Shown: positions 8,546-17,894 of the stretch, one piece after another
Position numbering within the stretch: position 1 is the stretch's first letter
Layout of the letters: each line of letters opens with the position of its first letter
Origin: Magnetospirillum sp. ME-1
GTDB taxonomy: Bacteria > Pseudomonadota > Alphaproteobacteria > Rhodospirillales > Magnetospirillaceae
Direction: 5' to 3'
Length of the DNA stretch: 64,000 nucleotides
Assembly: GCF_002105535.1 (NCBI RefSeq)
Contig: NZ_CP015848.1
Coordinates: 372,001-436,000 of the forward strand
Made by a program: the position numbers and the translations under genes
Notes under the pieces: model-generated
What the model saw: only the letters and a program-made list of their open reading frames with translations
Databases searched by the model: none
What the model was told of the DNA's origin: nothing

Positions 8546-9193
8546 CTACTCCTCGCCCCGCAGGCGGGTGACGAAGTCGGGCAGGCCCACCTGGCGGTCG
8601 CGCTTCAGGCGTTCGGCGGCCAGGATGGACTGGACGGCGGCGATGGAGTTCTCCAGCTCGACGTTGACCACGATGTAGTCGTATTCGGGCCAGTGGCTCA
8701 TCTCGTCGCCGGCCTTGGCCATGCGCTTGGCCACCACCTCGTCGGAATCCTGGGCGCGGCCCCTGAGGCGGCGCTCCAACTCCTCCACCGAGGGCGGCAG
8801 GATGAACACCGAGACCAGATCGGCCCGGGCGTTCTGGGCCATCTGCTGGGTGCCCTGCCAGTCGATGTCGAACAGCACGTCGCGGCCCGAGCGCAGGATC
8901 TGGTCCACCGGCCCTCTGGGGGTGCCGTAGAAATTGTCGAAGACGCGGGCGTGTTCCAGAAATTCCCGCTTTTCCACCATCTCGTGGAACTTGTCGACGG
9001 TGACGAAGTGATAGTCCTTGCCGTCCACCTCGCCGGGGCGGGGCGCCCGCGTGGTGGCCGAGACCGACATGCCGATGGCCGTGTCGCGCTCGAGCAGGGC
9101 GCGGGAGATGGTGCTCTTGCCCGCGCCCGAGGGCGACGACAGGACGAGCATGAGGCCGCGGCGGCCGATGGTGGGGAGTGTATCGCTCATCAT
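8546..9193 (-). CDS. gmk: Guanylate kinase
   Basis: Phosphorylates GMP to GDP with ATP; an essential cytosolic enzyme of nucleotide synthesis. The 215-residue protein has the P-loop SSPSGAGKST at residues 19-28 and the GMP-binding segment SVSATTRAPRPGE, followed by the conserved GKDYHFV. The start is the ATG at 9191-9193, two bases after the yicC stop, and a second ATG follows immediately. Longer in-frame extension into yicC is an artefact of the reading frame. Linkage to yicC is the common bacterial arrangement. Confidence 0.97.
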   Translation of the reverse strand: MMSDTLPTIGRRGLMLVLSSPSGAGKSTISRALLERDTAIGMSVSATTRAPRPGEVDGKDYHFVTVDKFHEMVEKREFLEHARVFDNFYGTPRGPVDQILRSGRDVLFDIDWQGTQQMAQNARADLVSVFILPPSVEELERRLRGRAQDSDEVVAKRMAKAGDEMSHWPEYDYIVVNVELENSIAAVQSILAAERLKRDRQVGLPDFVTRLRGEE

Positions 9194-9195
9194 TC

Positions 9196-10098
9196 CTACT
9201 CGATGTTCTGGACCTGCTCTTTGAACTGGTCGATGACGGCCTTGAGGTCGAGCCCCACCCGGGTCAGCTCCACGTCCGAGGATTTGGAGCACAGCGTATT
9301 GGCCTCGCGGTTGAACTCCTGGGCCAGGAAATCCAGCTTGCGCCCCACGGCGCCCCCCTGGGCCAGCAGGTCGCGGGCGGCGGCCACGTGGGCGGCGAGG
9401 CGGTCCAGTTCCTCGCGCACATCGGCCTTGACGGCGATCAGCGCCACTTCCTGGGCGATGCGCTCCTCGGGCAGGGTCGGCGCGGCTTCCAGCACCTGGG
9501 CCACCTGGGCGCGCAGGCGCTCGCGCACCGCTTCGGGGCGCAGCACGGCGCAATTGCCCGCCCGGGCGGACAGGGTGGCGATCTCGTCCAGCTGGGCGGC
9601 AAGGACGGCGGCGATGCGCGCCCCTTCCACCCGGCGCATGGCGGCCAACTGGTCGAGCATGGCTTCCAGCGAGGACTTCATGGCCTCGTCACGGGCGGCG
9701 CGCAGCGAATCGGCGTCGCCGGCTTCCGCCGCCTCGGCCACCGGCTCCAGCACGCCCTTGAGGCCCAGCAGCCCGTCCATGCGGGCCGGCTGGATGCCGT
9801 GGGTCTTGGCCTGCCACTGCTCGCAGATGGCGATCAGCTGGCCCAGCAGCGCCTCGTTGACCCGGACCTGGGACTGCTCGGTCTCGGCCCGCACGTTGAG
9901 GGAAATCTGGACGTTGCCGCGCTTCAGCCGCTTGGCCGCCGCTTCGCGGGCGTGGACCTCCAGCCCGTCGTAACCGGGGGCGGACTTGATCCGGAGCTCG
10001 AGGCCGCGGCCGTTGACGCTCTTGCCCTCCCACACCCAGGTCCCCTGGGAATCACGGCCTTCGGCGCGGGCGTAGCCGGTCATGCTGGCGACGGTCAA
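9196..10098 (-). CDS. yicC: YicC-family endoribonuclease
   Basis: The 300-residue protein has the YicC N-terminal signature (MTVASMTGYARAEG, WEGKSVNGRGLELR) and the C-terminal DUF1732-type ending (KLDFLAQEFNREANTL). The E. coli member is known as an endoribonuclease that affects small RNA turnover; that is knowledge of the family, not seen here. It is immediately upstream of gmk, spaced by two bases, so the pair is translationally close or coupled. Confidence 0.95.
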   Translation of the reverse strand: MTVASMTGYARAEGRDSQGTWVWEGKSVNGRGLELRIKSAPGYDGLEVHAREAAAKRLKRGNVQISLNVRAETEQSQVRVNEALLGQLIAICEQWQAKTHGIQPARMDGLLGLKGVLEPVAEAAEAGDADSLRAARDEAMKSSLEAMLDQLAAMRRVEGARIAAVLAAQLDEIATLSARAGNCAVLRPEAVRERLRAQVAQVLEAAPTLPEERIAQEVALIAVKADVREELDRLAAHVAAARDLLAQGGAVGRKLDFLAQEFNREANTLCSKSSDVELTRVGLDLKAVIDQFKEQVQNIE

Positions 10099-10203
10099 GG
10101 CAAAGCCTCCTCAAGTAAGGTCTGGCAGGGTTTATAGCCTTGCCGGGGCGAGGCAACAACCGTGCTCCTTTCCATGGGACGTCACGCGGACTATCCTTTG
10201 GTC

Positions 10204-10647
10204 ATGAAGGAACGCCGACGGCCGGAACGCGGCCGCCCCAACGTCATCGAGATCGTGGTGCGCGTGCCCGCCGACAAGGCCGACGCGGTCAAGGCCTATG
10301 CCGGGCGCATCTCGCGCCGCCGCACGCCCGCCGCCCGCGACGAGGTGATCGGCCGCCTGCAGTCGCGCCCCGACATCATGCAGCGCTTCGGCGTCAAGGC
10401 GCTGTACCTGTTCGGCTCGGTGGTCAGGGACGAGGCGCGCCCCACCTCCGACATCGACCTGATGGTGGACTTCCACCCCGGCAAGCCCGGCGGCCTGTTC
10501 GCCTATGTGGAGATGAAGCACGCCCTGGAGGGGCTGCTGGGCCGCCCGGTGGACCTGATCACCTCGGGCAACATCAAGCCGCGCCTGAAACGGCGCATTT
10601 TGGACGAATGCCTGCCGGTCTACGGCGAGGGAGTGGAACAGACGTGA
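10204..10647 (+). CDS. mntA: MntA-type nucleotidyltransferase (antitoxin)
   Basis: The protein carries the minimal nucleotidyltransferase motif GS-x10-DxD as FGSVVRDEARPTSDIDL at about residues 72-88. In characterised MntA/HepT pairs the nucleotidyltransferase inactivates the HEPN toxin by adding AMP to its conserved tyrosine. The partner gene overlaps by four bases. The N-terminal 45 residues are basic (KERRRPERGRPN). The start is uncertain: ATG 10204 is used here, with in-frame alternatives at 10162 and 10174. Confidence 0.88.
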   Translation: MKERRRPERGRPNVIEIVVRVPADKADAVKAYAGRISRRRTPAARDEVIGRLQSRPDIMQRFGVKALYLFGSVVRDEARPTSDIDLMVDFHPGKPGGLFAYVEMKHALEGLLGRPVDLITSGNIKPRLKRRILDECLPVYGEGVEQT

Positions 10648-11006
10648 CCTTCAAGGATTGGCGGGTCCGCATCGAGGACATGATCGAGGCCATCGAGCGC
10701 ATCCGGCGCTATACCGACGGCATGGACGAGCGCCGCTTCGTCGCCGACGACCGCACGGTGGACGCCGTCATCCGCAACCTGGAGATCGTCGGCGAGGCGG
10801 CCAAGCGCGTCCCCTCCCAGGTGGCCGAGCGCCACCCCGACATCCCGTGGAGCAGGATGACCGAGATGCGCAACATCCTGGTGCACGAATACCATTCGGT
10901 GGACCCCTCCATCGTCTTCGATACGGCCCGCCGCGATCTGCCCCCGCTCTTGGGGCCGCTCAAATCCCTGCTGGCCGAGAAGAACGGCAACGGGAACGGC
11001 GGATGA
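10644..11006 (+). CDS. hepT: HepT-type HEPN ribonuclease toxin
   Basis: A 120-residue DUF86/HEPN protein. The catalytic R-x4-H-x-Y motif is intact as RNILVHEY near residue 74, which also contains the tyrosine that MntA modifies. It starts with GTG at 10644 inside the stop of the upstream gene (GTGA overlap), so translation is coupled and toxin and antitoxin are made together. The C terminus is a short Gly/Asn tail. A functional toxin-antitoxin pair is likely. Confidence 0.9.
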   Translation: MTFKDWRVRIEDMIEAIERIRRYTDGMDERRFVADDRTVDAVIRNLEIVGEAAKRVPSQVAERHPDIPWSRMTEMRNILVHEYHSVDPSIVFDTARRDLPPLLGPLKSLLAEKNGNGNGG

Positions 11007-11017
11007 CCGTGGGAATT

Positions 11018-11120
11018 GTCATTCCGACGACCACCGGGAGGAGGAATCCCCGCCTGGCACGGCTTTACCGACGCGGCCCCCCCCTGCCAAACGGAGATCC
11101 CTCGCCGTGCTCGGGATGAC
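11018..11120. repeat. Interspersed palindromic repeat, copy 2
   Basis: Starts GTCATTCCGACGACC and ends GCTCGGGATGAC, with GGAGATCCCTCGC in the right arm. It is the same family as 4769-4871 but more diverged in the left arm. Its right end runs into the first codons of the SDR gene, so the element may supply that gene's start region. Confidence 0.7.
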
Positions 11121-11874
11121 ACGATTCAAATCCGTCCTGATCACCGGCGCGTCGTCGGGCCTGGGGGCGGGGCTGGCGCGGGCCTTCGCCGCCTCTGGGA
11201 CCATTCTGCACCTGTCGGGACGCCATGGGGGGCGCCTGGACGAGGTCGCCGGGCAATGCCGGGCCAGGGGCGCCGAGGTTCACCTCCGTCAGGTGGACGT
11301 CACCGATTCCGCCGCCTGCGCCGCCTGGGTCCAGGCGGCGGATTCCGTCTCTCCCCTGGATCTGGTCATCGCCAATGCCGGCATCTCGGCGGGAACCGGC
11401 GGTGGCGGAGAAACGGCGGCGCAGACGAAGGCCATCTTCGCCGTCAACGTGGACGGCGTGTTCAACACCGTGATGCCCGCCCTGCCCCTGATGCGGGCAC
11501 GGGGCACAGGGCAGATCGGCATCATGAGCTCGCTGGCAAGCTTCCGCGGATTTCCCGGCGCCCCGGCCTATTGCGCCTCCAAGGCCGCCGTGCGGGTGTG
11601 GGGCGAGGGATTGCGGGGCGAGATGGCGCCGTTCGGCGTCGGAATCTCGGTGATCTGCCCCGGCTTCGTCGAAACGCCCATGACGGCGGTAAACCGCTTT
11701 TCCATGCCCTTCCTGATGGACGTGGAGCGGGCCAGCCGCATCATGGCCGACGGATTGCGGGCCAATCGCGGACGTATCGCCTTTCCCTGGCCCATGCACC
11801 TCATGGCGCGTATGGCCGGCTGCCTGCCGAGCGCGCTCATGGACCGCATCGCGGCCAGAATGCCGAAGAAGTAA
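11116..11874 (+). CDS. Short-chain dehydrogenase/reductase
   Basis: A 252-residue classical SDR: cofactor motif TGASSGLG near residue 10, NAG in VIANAGIS, catalytic Ser in MSSLASF, and YxxxK as YCASK (Tyr about 152, Lys about 156). It probably oxidises or reduces an alcohol/ketone with NAD(P); substrate unknown. I start at ATG 11116 because the fold begins with RFKSVLITG; the in-frame GTG at 11107 is less likely. The start codon lies within repeat copy 2. Confidence 0.9.
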   Translation: MTRFKSVLITGASSGLGAGLARAFAASGTILHLSGRHGGRLDEVAGQCRARGAEVHLRQVDVTDSAACAAWVQAADSVSPLDLVIANAGISAGTGGGGETAAQTKAIFAVNVDGVFNTVMPALPLMRARGTGQIGIMSSLASFRGFPGAPAYCASKAAVRVWGEGLRGEMAPFGVGISVICPGFVETPMTAVNRFSMPFLMDVERASRIMADGLRANRGRIAFPWPMHLMARMAGCLPSALMDRIAARMPKK

Positions 11875-11921
11875 ATCGCCGGGGCTTGCCCCGACTCCGT
11901 TGAAAGGCCATAAGGGAAGGC

Positions 11922-13151
11922 ATGGATAGCTTCGTCGTCACCGTCTTCTTCCTCACCTATCTCGGCATGGCCATCGGCTCGGTGCCGGGGCTGAAGCTCG
12001 ACCGCACCGGCATCGCCCTCTTGGCGGTGGTGGTGCTGTTGGTGTCGGGCAAGGTCGGCGTCAAGGCCATGGGCACCTCCATCGACGTGCCGACCCTTTT
12101 GCTGCTGTTCGCCCTGATGATCATCTCGGCCCAGTTCCAGCTGGCCGGGGTTTATGGCGCGGTGGCGGAAAAGGTGGCGGAATCACCCGGCTCGGCCCGG
12201 CGGCTCCTCGCCCTGGTCATCGCCGTTTCGGGGGGAATGTCGGCGGTGCTGGCCAACGACGTGGTGTGCTTCGCCATGACCCCGATCATCGCCGAGGGCA
12301 TCAGGCGGCGCGGCCTCGATCCCCGCCCCTATCTGCTGGGCCTGGTGGGCGCCGCCAATGCCGGCAGCGCCGCCACCCTGATCGGCAATCCCCAGAACAT
12401 CCTGATCGGCCAGGTGGGCGGGCTGGATTTCTGGAACTTCCTGGCGGCCTGCGCCGCGCCGTCCGCCCTGTCGCTGGTGGCGGTGTATTACTGCATCACC
12501 TGGATCTGGCAGCGCGAGCTGGACGCCGTCCCGGAGCCGGTCGCCTCCCATCCGCCGGCCCAGGGCAACCGCTGGCAAGCGGTCAAGGGCGGCATCGCGC
12601 TGGCCATCCTGGCCTTGCTGTTCGCCGCGCCGCTGCCGCGCGAGGTGGGCGCCATGGTCATCGCCGCCCTGCTGCTCGCCAGCCGCCGCATGAGCTCGCG
12701 CGAGATGATCGGGCTGGTGGACTGGCACCTGCTTTTGCTGTTCGCCTGCCTGTTCGTGGTCACCGGCGCCTTCGCCGACACCGACATGGCGCGGCACTGG
12801 GTCAACTGGCTGGCCGAGCACGGCTGGTTCCCCGACAATCTCAAGTCCATGCTGCCGGTGGCGCTGGTCGCGTCCAACTCCATCGGCAACGTGCCCGCCG
12901 TGATGCTGATCCTGGCGGTGTGGCCCACCCCCGACCCCGGCGCGCTCACCGGCCTCGCCCTTTTGTCCACCCTGGCCGGCAACTTCCTGCTGGTGGGCAG
13001 CATGGCCAACATCATCGTGGCCGAGCGCGCCCAGGCCGCCGGCTGCCGCCTGTCGTTCGGCGATTTCGCCCGGGCCGGCATTCCCATGACCCTGCTGACC
13101 ATGGGGCTGGCCGTCATCTGGCTGCGCCTGGGCGGCTGGATGACCTGGTAG
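11922..13151 (+). CDS. SLC13/ArsB-type membrane permease
   Basis: A 409-residue protein with about eleven membrane segments of the ion-transporter superfamily. Recognisable features include the paired conserved loops SAVLANDVVCFAMTPII and AATLIGNPQNILIG, and in the second half ASNSIGNVPAVMLIL. These hairpin motifs are shared by ArsB, NhaD and SLC13 carboxylate carriers; which ion or acid moves cannot be told. A DUF420 gene follows by seven bases. Confidence 0.85.
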   Translation: MDSFVVTVFFLTYLGMAIGSVPGLKLDRTGIALLAVVVLLVSGKVGVKAMGTSIDVPTLLLLFALMIISAQFQLAGVYGAVAEKVAESPGSARRLLALVIAVSGGMSAVLANDVVCFAMTPIIAEGIRRRGLDPRPYLLGLVGAANAGSAATLIGNPQNILIGQVGGLDFWNFLAACAAPSALSLVAVYYCITWIWQRELDAVPEPVASHPPAQGNRWQAVKGGIALAILALLFAAPLPREVGAMVIAALLLASRRMSSREMIGLVDWHLLLLFACLFVVTGAFADTDMARHWVNWLAEHGWFPDNLKSMLPVALVASNSIGNVPAVMLILAVWPTPDPGALTGLALLSTLAGNFLLVGSMANIIVAERAQAAGCRLSFGDFARAGIPMTLLTMGLAVIWLRLGGWMTW

Positions 13152-13158
13152 GACGAAC

Positions 13159-13581
13159 ATGACCGCAGCGACCACCCTGCCCCATGTCACCGCTTTGCTC
13201 AACGCGGTGTCGCTGGCCTTCCTGGTCATGGGCTTCGTCCATATCCGAAAGGGCAACAAGGACAGCCACCGCAAGGCCATGCTGGGCGCGGTGGGGGCAT
13301 CGGCGCTGTTCCTGGCCTTCTACGTGGTCTATCACTTCGCCGCCCCCATCTTCGTATTCCGGGGGACCGGCATGGTGCGGCCGGTCTATTACGCACTGCT
13401 GATCAGCCATGTGGTGCTGGCGGCTGTGGCCCTGCCCCTGGTGGCGGTGACCCTGCTGCGCGCGCTGAAGGACCGCTTCGACCTGCATCCGAAAATCGCC
13501 CGCTGGACGCTGCCGCTGTGGCTTTACGTTTCTATCACCGGCATCGTTGTGTATCTTATGCTGTATCATCTATACACCTGA
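13159..13581 (+). CDS. DUF420 membrane protein
   Basis: A 140-residue protein with four predicted membrane helices and family residues such as GFVHIRKGNKDSHRKAM and HKVL-like histidines (ISHVVLAAVALPLV). DUF420 proteins often sit beside haem-copper oxidase genes and one member is implicated in oxidase assembly. The neighbouring haem O synthase gene 32 bases downstream supports a role in cytochrome oxidase biogenesis here; that is inference from context. Confidence 0.85.
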   Translation: MTAATTLPHVTALLNAVSLAFLVMGFVHIRKGNKDSHRKAMLGAVGASALFLAFYVVYHFAAPIFVFRGTGMVRPVYYALLISHVVLAAVALPLVAVTLLRALKDRFDLHPKIARWTLPLWLYVSITGIVVYLMLYHLYT

Positions 13582-13613
13582 CCCGCGGAATAACCGCGGG
13601 CGCGGAGGCGGGT

Positions 13614-14465
13614 TTGACGTTCAGGCAATTCATCGAGCTATTGAAGCCGCGCATCGCGTTGATGATCGCGCTGACCGCGATCACCGGCTATGGCGCCGTG
13701 GCGACCAAGGTCGACCCGGTGGCGTTGCTGCTGCTGACGCTCGCCATGATCCTCGGCTCGGCGGCGTCGGCGGTGTTCAATCATGTCTGGGACCGCGACA
13801 TCGACCGGCTGATGCGCCGTACCTCGCGCCGGCCCATGGCCACCGGGGCGGGCACGCCGGCCGTGGGCTTCACCCTGGCCGTCGTGCTGATGGCGGCCGG
13901 CATGGCGCTGGCCAGCACGGTGTTCAACTGGGTGGTGGCTCTGCACCTGTTCCTGGGCGGCTTCGTCTACGTGGCCATCTACACCGTCTGGCTGAAGCGC
14001 CGCCACTGGACCAACATCATCATCGGCGGCGCGGCCGGCAGCTTCGCCGTCCTGGCCGGGGCGGCCGCCGTGGACCAGACCCAGTGGATGCTGCCCATGG
14101 TGCTGGCCCTGGTGCTGTTCCTGTGGACGCCCAGCCATTTCTGGGCCCTGGCCATCCTGCTGGCCGACGACTACCGCCAGGCCGGCGTTCCCATGCTGCC
14201 GGTGGTGGTGGGCAACCAGCGCACCGCCTGGTGGATTCTGGGCAACAGCATCGCCCTGGTGGCGTCGTCGCTGCTGCCCTGGTGGCTGGGGCTGCTGGGC
14301 AGCGCATACGGCATCATCGCCGCGCTGGCGGGCGCCGTGCTGCTGGGCTTCAACGTGGTGCTGGTCAAGGACCCGTCGCGCAAATGGGCGGGATGGAACT
14401 TCGCCGCCTCCATGCCCTATCTGCTGCTGCTGTTCATCGCGGTGTTCGTGGACAAGCACTGGTAA
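13614..14465 (+). CDS. ctaB: Protohaem IX farnesyltransferase (haem O synthase)
   Basis: Adds a farnesyl group to haem b to make haem O for terminal oxidases. The 283-residue protein is a UbiA-family membrane enzyme with the first Asp-rich motif NHVWDRDIDRLMRRT and the second LADDYRQAGVPM. The start is taken as TTG at 13614, preceded by GGAGG at 13604-13608; an upstream ATG at 13518 would overlap the DUF420 gene and add 32 unlikely residues. Oxidase structural genes are not in the window. Confidence 0.92.
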   Translation: MTFRQFIELLKPRIALMIALTAITGYGAVATKVDPVALLLLTLAMILGSAASAVFNHVWDRDIDRLMRRTSRRPMATGAGTPAVGFTLAVVLMAAGMALASTVFNWVVALHLFLGGFVYVAIYTVWLKRRHWTNIIIGGAAGSFAVLAGAAAVDQTQWMLPMVLALVLFLWTPSHFWALAILLADDYRQAGVPMLPVVVGNQRTAWWILGNSIALVASSLLPWWLGLLGSAYGIIAALAGAVLLGFNVVLVKDPSRKWAGWNFAASMPYLLLLFIAVFVDKHW

Positions 14466-14477
14466 AGGAAATGGTCG

Positions 14478-15314
14478 CTACTGCGCCAGTTCCGCCAGGT
14501 TGACGAACAGCGGGCCGAAGACCTTTTCCGGCTCGCTGCCCCACTTCTCCATGAAGGCGGCCTTGCGCTCGGCCGAGAAGGTGTCGGGCCGGCAGCTGGC
14601 GAACAGGGCCTGGAACAGCCGCACCATGTGGGCCTCGCTGAATTCGCGCATGACCTTGTCCTCGGGGCGCTTCGGGATAAAGGCGTTGGACGCGGTGGAG
14701 ACCGAGGACGGGCTGGAATTCATGATGATCAGGAACCAGTCCTTGCGCGGCTCGAAGCGGCGGAAACTCCGCGCCATGGTGACCAGCACCTCCTCGAACA
14801 CGGCGCGCACGTCGTCTTCGGCATAGAAATCCGGCCAGGATACCAGCCCGTCCTCGGTACGGTGACGCTCGGCCGCCTTGTTGGCCCGGTTGCGCAACAG
14901 GTCGAACGGCTCCTCGCCGATGATCATGCGCACCGCCGCGAAGAATTGCGGCAGGTGCTTGCGCTCGATGCCGCTGTTCTTGTCGTCGAAGCAATCCGAG
15001 AACGGCCGGGTGATGATGCGGCCCAGGAAGTCGGTGCGCTGCTGCTCGATGCGGCGCAGTGAAAAGGCCGAGTCGCAGCCGTCTTCCCACAGGGCGTAAT
15101 GCTCGCCCAGCGGACCGCGGGCCGCCAGCACCGCCTTGGCGACACGGCGGACGTCGTCCATGGTGACCGTGCCGTCGACGGCGGATTCCTCCAGGATATC
15201 CGTCAACGCCAGAATGGCGACGGCCGCCACGCTGCGGCATCGCTTGCCCCCCGGCTCCCTTGCGGTTATGGCACCGCCCGGTTCAATGGCCGGCACCGCC
15301 TCCTGCGCTCCCAT
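14478..15314 (-). CDS. Hypothetical protein (278 aa)
   Basis: A soluble, charged protein without signal peptide or membrane segments, convergent with ctaB. Distinct stretches include FSLRRIEQQRTDFLGRIITRPF-like basic helices and KDWFLIIMNSSPSS near the C terminus. I do not recognise the family. The start may lie further in than 15314, because the first 25 residues are low in conserved character. Confidence 0.6.
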   Translation of the reverse strand: MGAQEAVPAIEPGGAITAREPGGKRCRSVAAVAILALTDILEESAVDGTVTMDDVRRVAKAVLAARGPLGEHYALWEDGCDSAFSLRRIEQQRTDFLGRIITRPFSDCFDDKNSGIERKHLPQFFAAVRMIIGEEPFDLLRNRANKAAERHRTEDGLVSWPDFYAEDDVRAVFEEVLVTMARSFRRFEPRKDWFLIIMNSSPSSVSTASNAFIPKRPEDKVMREFSEAHMVRLFQALFASCRPDTFSAERKAAFMEKWGSEPEKVFGPLFVNLAELAQ

Positions 15315-15561
15315 GTCGTCTCACCCGGAGAGCTTGAACACAACAGATGTCCATCCAAAATTACTATACATGGTACATATTTTTCCATGGCCGATAAAGG
15401 TCTTACTTAGGCAACCCTCCTTACGTCTAGGGTATTCACCGTATGCAATACTTATGTTGCATCGCAGTAAACATGGACTTTGCATATTCCGTATTTTTCA
15501 GACCCTAGCTGTTCCAATTTCCCCCCTCCCTGACTTCCGCCTTATGAGCTAAGTTTCCGTC
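15315..15561. promoter_or_regulatory. AT-rich divergent promoter region with an inverted repeat
   Basis: About 247 bases, clearly more AT-rich than the flanks, between the divergent hypothetical gene and the aminopeptidase P gene. It contains the inverted repeat ATGCAA (15443-15448) and TTGCAT (15457-15462) separated by eight bases, a possible regulator site. No protein-coding signal is seen. Confidence 0.4.
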
Positions 15562-17373
15562 ATGACCCGCCAGCCCTCCCCGGCCTCGTCCGCCGACCGC
15601 CTCGCCCTGTTGCGACAGGAACTGCAACGCCGCAACCTGAACGGATTCGTGATTCCGCGCGCCGATCAGCACCAGGGAGAGTACGTGCCCCCCTCGGCTC
15701 AGCGCCTGGGCTGGCTGACCGGCTTCACCGGCTCGGCGGGGGCGGCCGTCGTGCTGGAGAAACAGGCGGCGGTGTTCGTGGACGGCCGCTATACCCTGCA
15801 GGTCAGGAACGAGGTCGACACCACCCTGTTCACCCCCCAGCACCTGATCGATCACCCGCCCCAGCGCTGGCTGGGCGAGGTGCTGGGCAAGGGCGACCGC
15901 CTGGGCTTCGACCCCTGGCTGCACACCTGGGATCAGGTCCAGATCCTGACCGGCGCCTGCGAACGGGTGGGGGCTTCGCTGGTTCCCTGTGCCGACAATC
16001 CCCTCGATTGCGTCTGGACCGACCGGCCGGAGCCGCCCGCCAGTCCGCTAACCGCCCATTCCGAGGATTTCGCCGGCCGCTCCGTCGCCGACAAGCGCCA
16101 GGACATCGCCGCCCAGTTGAAGGCGGACCGGCTGGACGCCGCCATCCTCAGCGCGCCGGAATCCGTGGCCTGGCTGCTGAACATCCGGGCCGGCGACGTG
16201 GCCTTCACGCCGCTGCCGCTGTGCTTCGCCATCCTGCACGCCGATTCCTCGGTGGACCTGTTCATGGCGGAGCACCGCATCGCCGGAGCCATTCGCGCCG
16301 CCTGGGGCGAGTCCGTCAGGGTCGAGGATCCGGACCGGTTCGAAGCGGCGCTCCGCCATCTGGGACGCGGGGCCAGGCGGGTCCGCCTGGATTCGGCCTC
16401 GGCCCCCTTCCAGGTCTGGGAGACCCTGCGGGCGGCGGGCGCCCAGGTGGAGGCGGGGGCCGACCCTTGCGCCCTGCCGCGCGCCTGCAAGAACAGTGTC
16501 GAGATGGCCGGAACCCGGGCCGCCCACCATCGCGACGGCGTCGCCATGGCGCGCTTCCTGGCCTGGCTGGAAGAGGCGACGCGCGGCGGCACGGTGGACG
16601 AGATGGCCGCCGCCCATGCGCTCGAAGCGTTTCGCAGCCGGGGCCTGCACTTCCGGGGCCTGTCCTTCCCCACCATCTCCGGCGCGGGCGCCAACGGCGC
16701 CATCGTCCATTATCATTCGACGCCCAAGACCAACCGGCCGCTGCGACCGGGGGAACTGTACCTGGTGGATTCCGGCGCCCAGTACCTGGACGGCACCACC
16801 GACATCACCCGCACGGTGCTGATCGGCGAGCAGCCGCCCGCCGAAGCGCGCCGCCACTTCACCCTGGTGCTGAAGGGCCACATCGCCCTGGCGCGGGCGG
16901 TCTTTCCGTCGGGAACCACGGGCAGCCAGTTGGATGTCCTGGCCCGCCAGCCGCTGTGGTCGGCCGGGCTCGACTACGACCACGGCACCGGCCACGGCGT
17001 GGGCAGTTTCCTGTCGGTGCATGAAGGCCCCCAGCGCATTTCCAAGGTGGGCAATACCGTGGCGCTGAAGCCGGGCATGATCCTGTCCGTCGAGCCGGGC
17101 TATTACAAGACCGGCGCCTACGGCATCCGCATCGAGAATCTGGTTCTGGTGAGGCCGCTCACGCCACCGGAAGGCGCCGAGCGCGAGTTGCTGGGCTTCG
17201 AGACCCTGACGCTGGCGCCCATCGACCGCGCCCTGGTGGCCCCGCAGATGCTGGATGCGGCGGAGCGCGACTGGCTGAACGCCTATCACGCCCGGGTCAG
17301 GGGCGAGATCATGCCGCTGCTGACTGAGCCGGCGGAGCGCGACTGGCTGGAACGGGCGACGGCGCCGCTTTAG
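15562..17373 (+). CDS. Aminopeptidase P (Xaa-Pro aminopeptidase, M24B)
   Basis: Removes an N-terminal residue preceding proline. The 603-residue protein has the three-domain layout of long aminopeptidases P: two creatinase-like N-terminal domains and a C-terminal pita-bread domain. The five dinuclear-metal ligands are visible as the two Asp in VDSGAQYLDGTTDITRTV, the His of GTGHGVGS, and the two Glu of SVEPGYY and IRIENL. Length matches the larger family members. Its stop codon abuts the stop of the convergent hemerythrin gene. Confidence 0.95.
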   Translation: MTRQPSPASSADRLALLRQELQRRNLNGFVIPRADQHQGEYVPPSAQRLGWLTGFTGSAGAAVVLEKQAAVFVDGRYTLQVRNEVDTTLFTPQHLIDHPPQRWLGEVLGKGDRLGFDPWLHTWDQVQILTGACERVGASLVPCADNPLDCVWTDRPEPPASPLTAHSEDFAGRSVADKRQDIAAQLKADRLDAAILSAPESVAWLLNIRAGDVAFTPLPLCFAILHADSSVDLFMAEHRIAGAIRAAWGESVRVEDPDRFEAALRHLGRGARRVRLDSASAPFQVWETLRAAGAQVEAGADPCALPRACKNSVEMAGTRAAHHRDGVAMARFLAWLEEATRGGTVDEMAAAHALEAFRSRGLHFRGLSFPTISGAGANGAIVHYHSTPKTNRPLRPGELYLVDSGAQYLDGTTDITRTVLIGEQPPAEARRHFTLVLKGHIALARAVFPSGTTGSQLDVLARQPLWSAGLDYDHGTGHGVGSFLSVHEGPQRISKVGNTVALKPGMILSVEPGYYKTGAYGIRIENLVLVRPLTPPEGAERELLGFETLTLAPIDRALVAPQMLDAAERDWLNAYHARVRGEIMPLLTEPAERDWLERATAPL

Positions 17374-17778
17374 CTAATCCGTCCAGCCGTGGTCGAGGGC
17401 ATAGCCCGAGGTGACGTAATCCATGGTCGCCCGGTGCTCCAGGAACCATTGCGGCAGATCCACCGTGAAATATTCGTCGCAGGCCTCGCCGCCTTCCAGC
17501 GCCCGGATCACCTCGTCCAGTTCGGCGATCACCCGCTGGTGCTCGTCGCGGTGGGGATCGAGGGCGAAGAACCCCGTCTTCACCATCATCGCCTCCTCGC
17601 GGGCGAAATGCTCGACGCAGTGCCGGGCGAATATCCGCGCGAGGTCCAGCCGTTCGGCCGGTACCGCCGCCGCCAGCCGGTTGATCATCTCAACCGCCTC
17701 GCAATGATCGTGATCCACGAAGCCAACCCCAAGCAGCAGGGGCTCGCCCCACCGGATGACCGCATGCCGAGGTATCAT
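17374..17778 (-). CDS. Bacteriohemerythrin
   Basis: A 134-residue four-helix protein with the hemerythrin di-iron ligands: His in FVDHDHCEAV, HCVEHFAREE (H-x3-E), DPHRDEH and WFLEHRATMD. It reversibly binds O2, and such proteins are abundant in microaerophilic spirilla, where they may store, deliver or sense oxygen. I start at the ATG at 17776-17778 (MIPRHAVIRW), since the longer open frame upstream has no family resemblance. Three small Cys-rich genes follow upstream on the same strand. Confidence 0.92.
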   Translation of the reverse strand: MIPRHAVIRWGEPLLLGVGFVDHDHCEAVEMINRLAAAVPAERLDLARIFARHCVEHFAREEAMMVKTGFFALDPHRDEHQRVIAELDEVIRALEGGEACDEYFTVDLPQWFLEHRATMDYVTSGYALDHGWTD

Positions 17779-17894
17779 CGCCACGTCTTCCCAAGTCTGA
17801 CGAAACGGCCGCAATGTACGCCTCTGGCTTCCAGACGCAAGCCAAAGCCACACACGCTTTGTGGATATGAGGACTGCCCGCAGGGAATGGGCAC

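Noticed and set aside
8546-9553. 335-residue version of guanylate kinase
   Set aside because: The added N-terminal 120 residues are yicC read in another frame. Gmk has its normal length from the ATG at 9193.
10204-11006. MntA/HepT pair as a novel defence system
   Set aside because: It matches a known toxin-antitoxin family with intact motifs; nothing in context suggests more.
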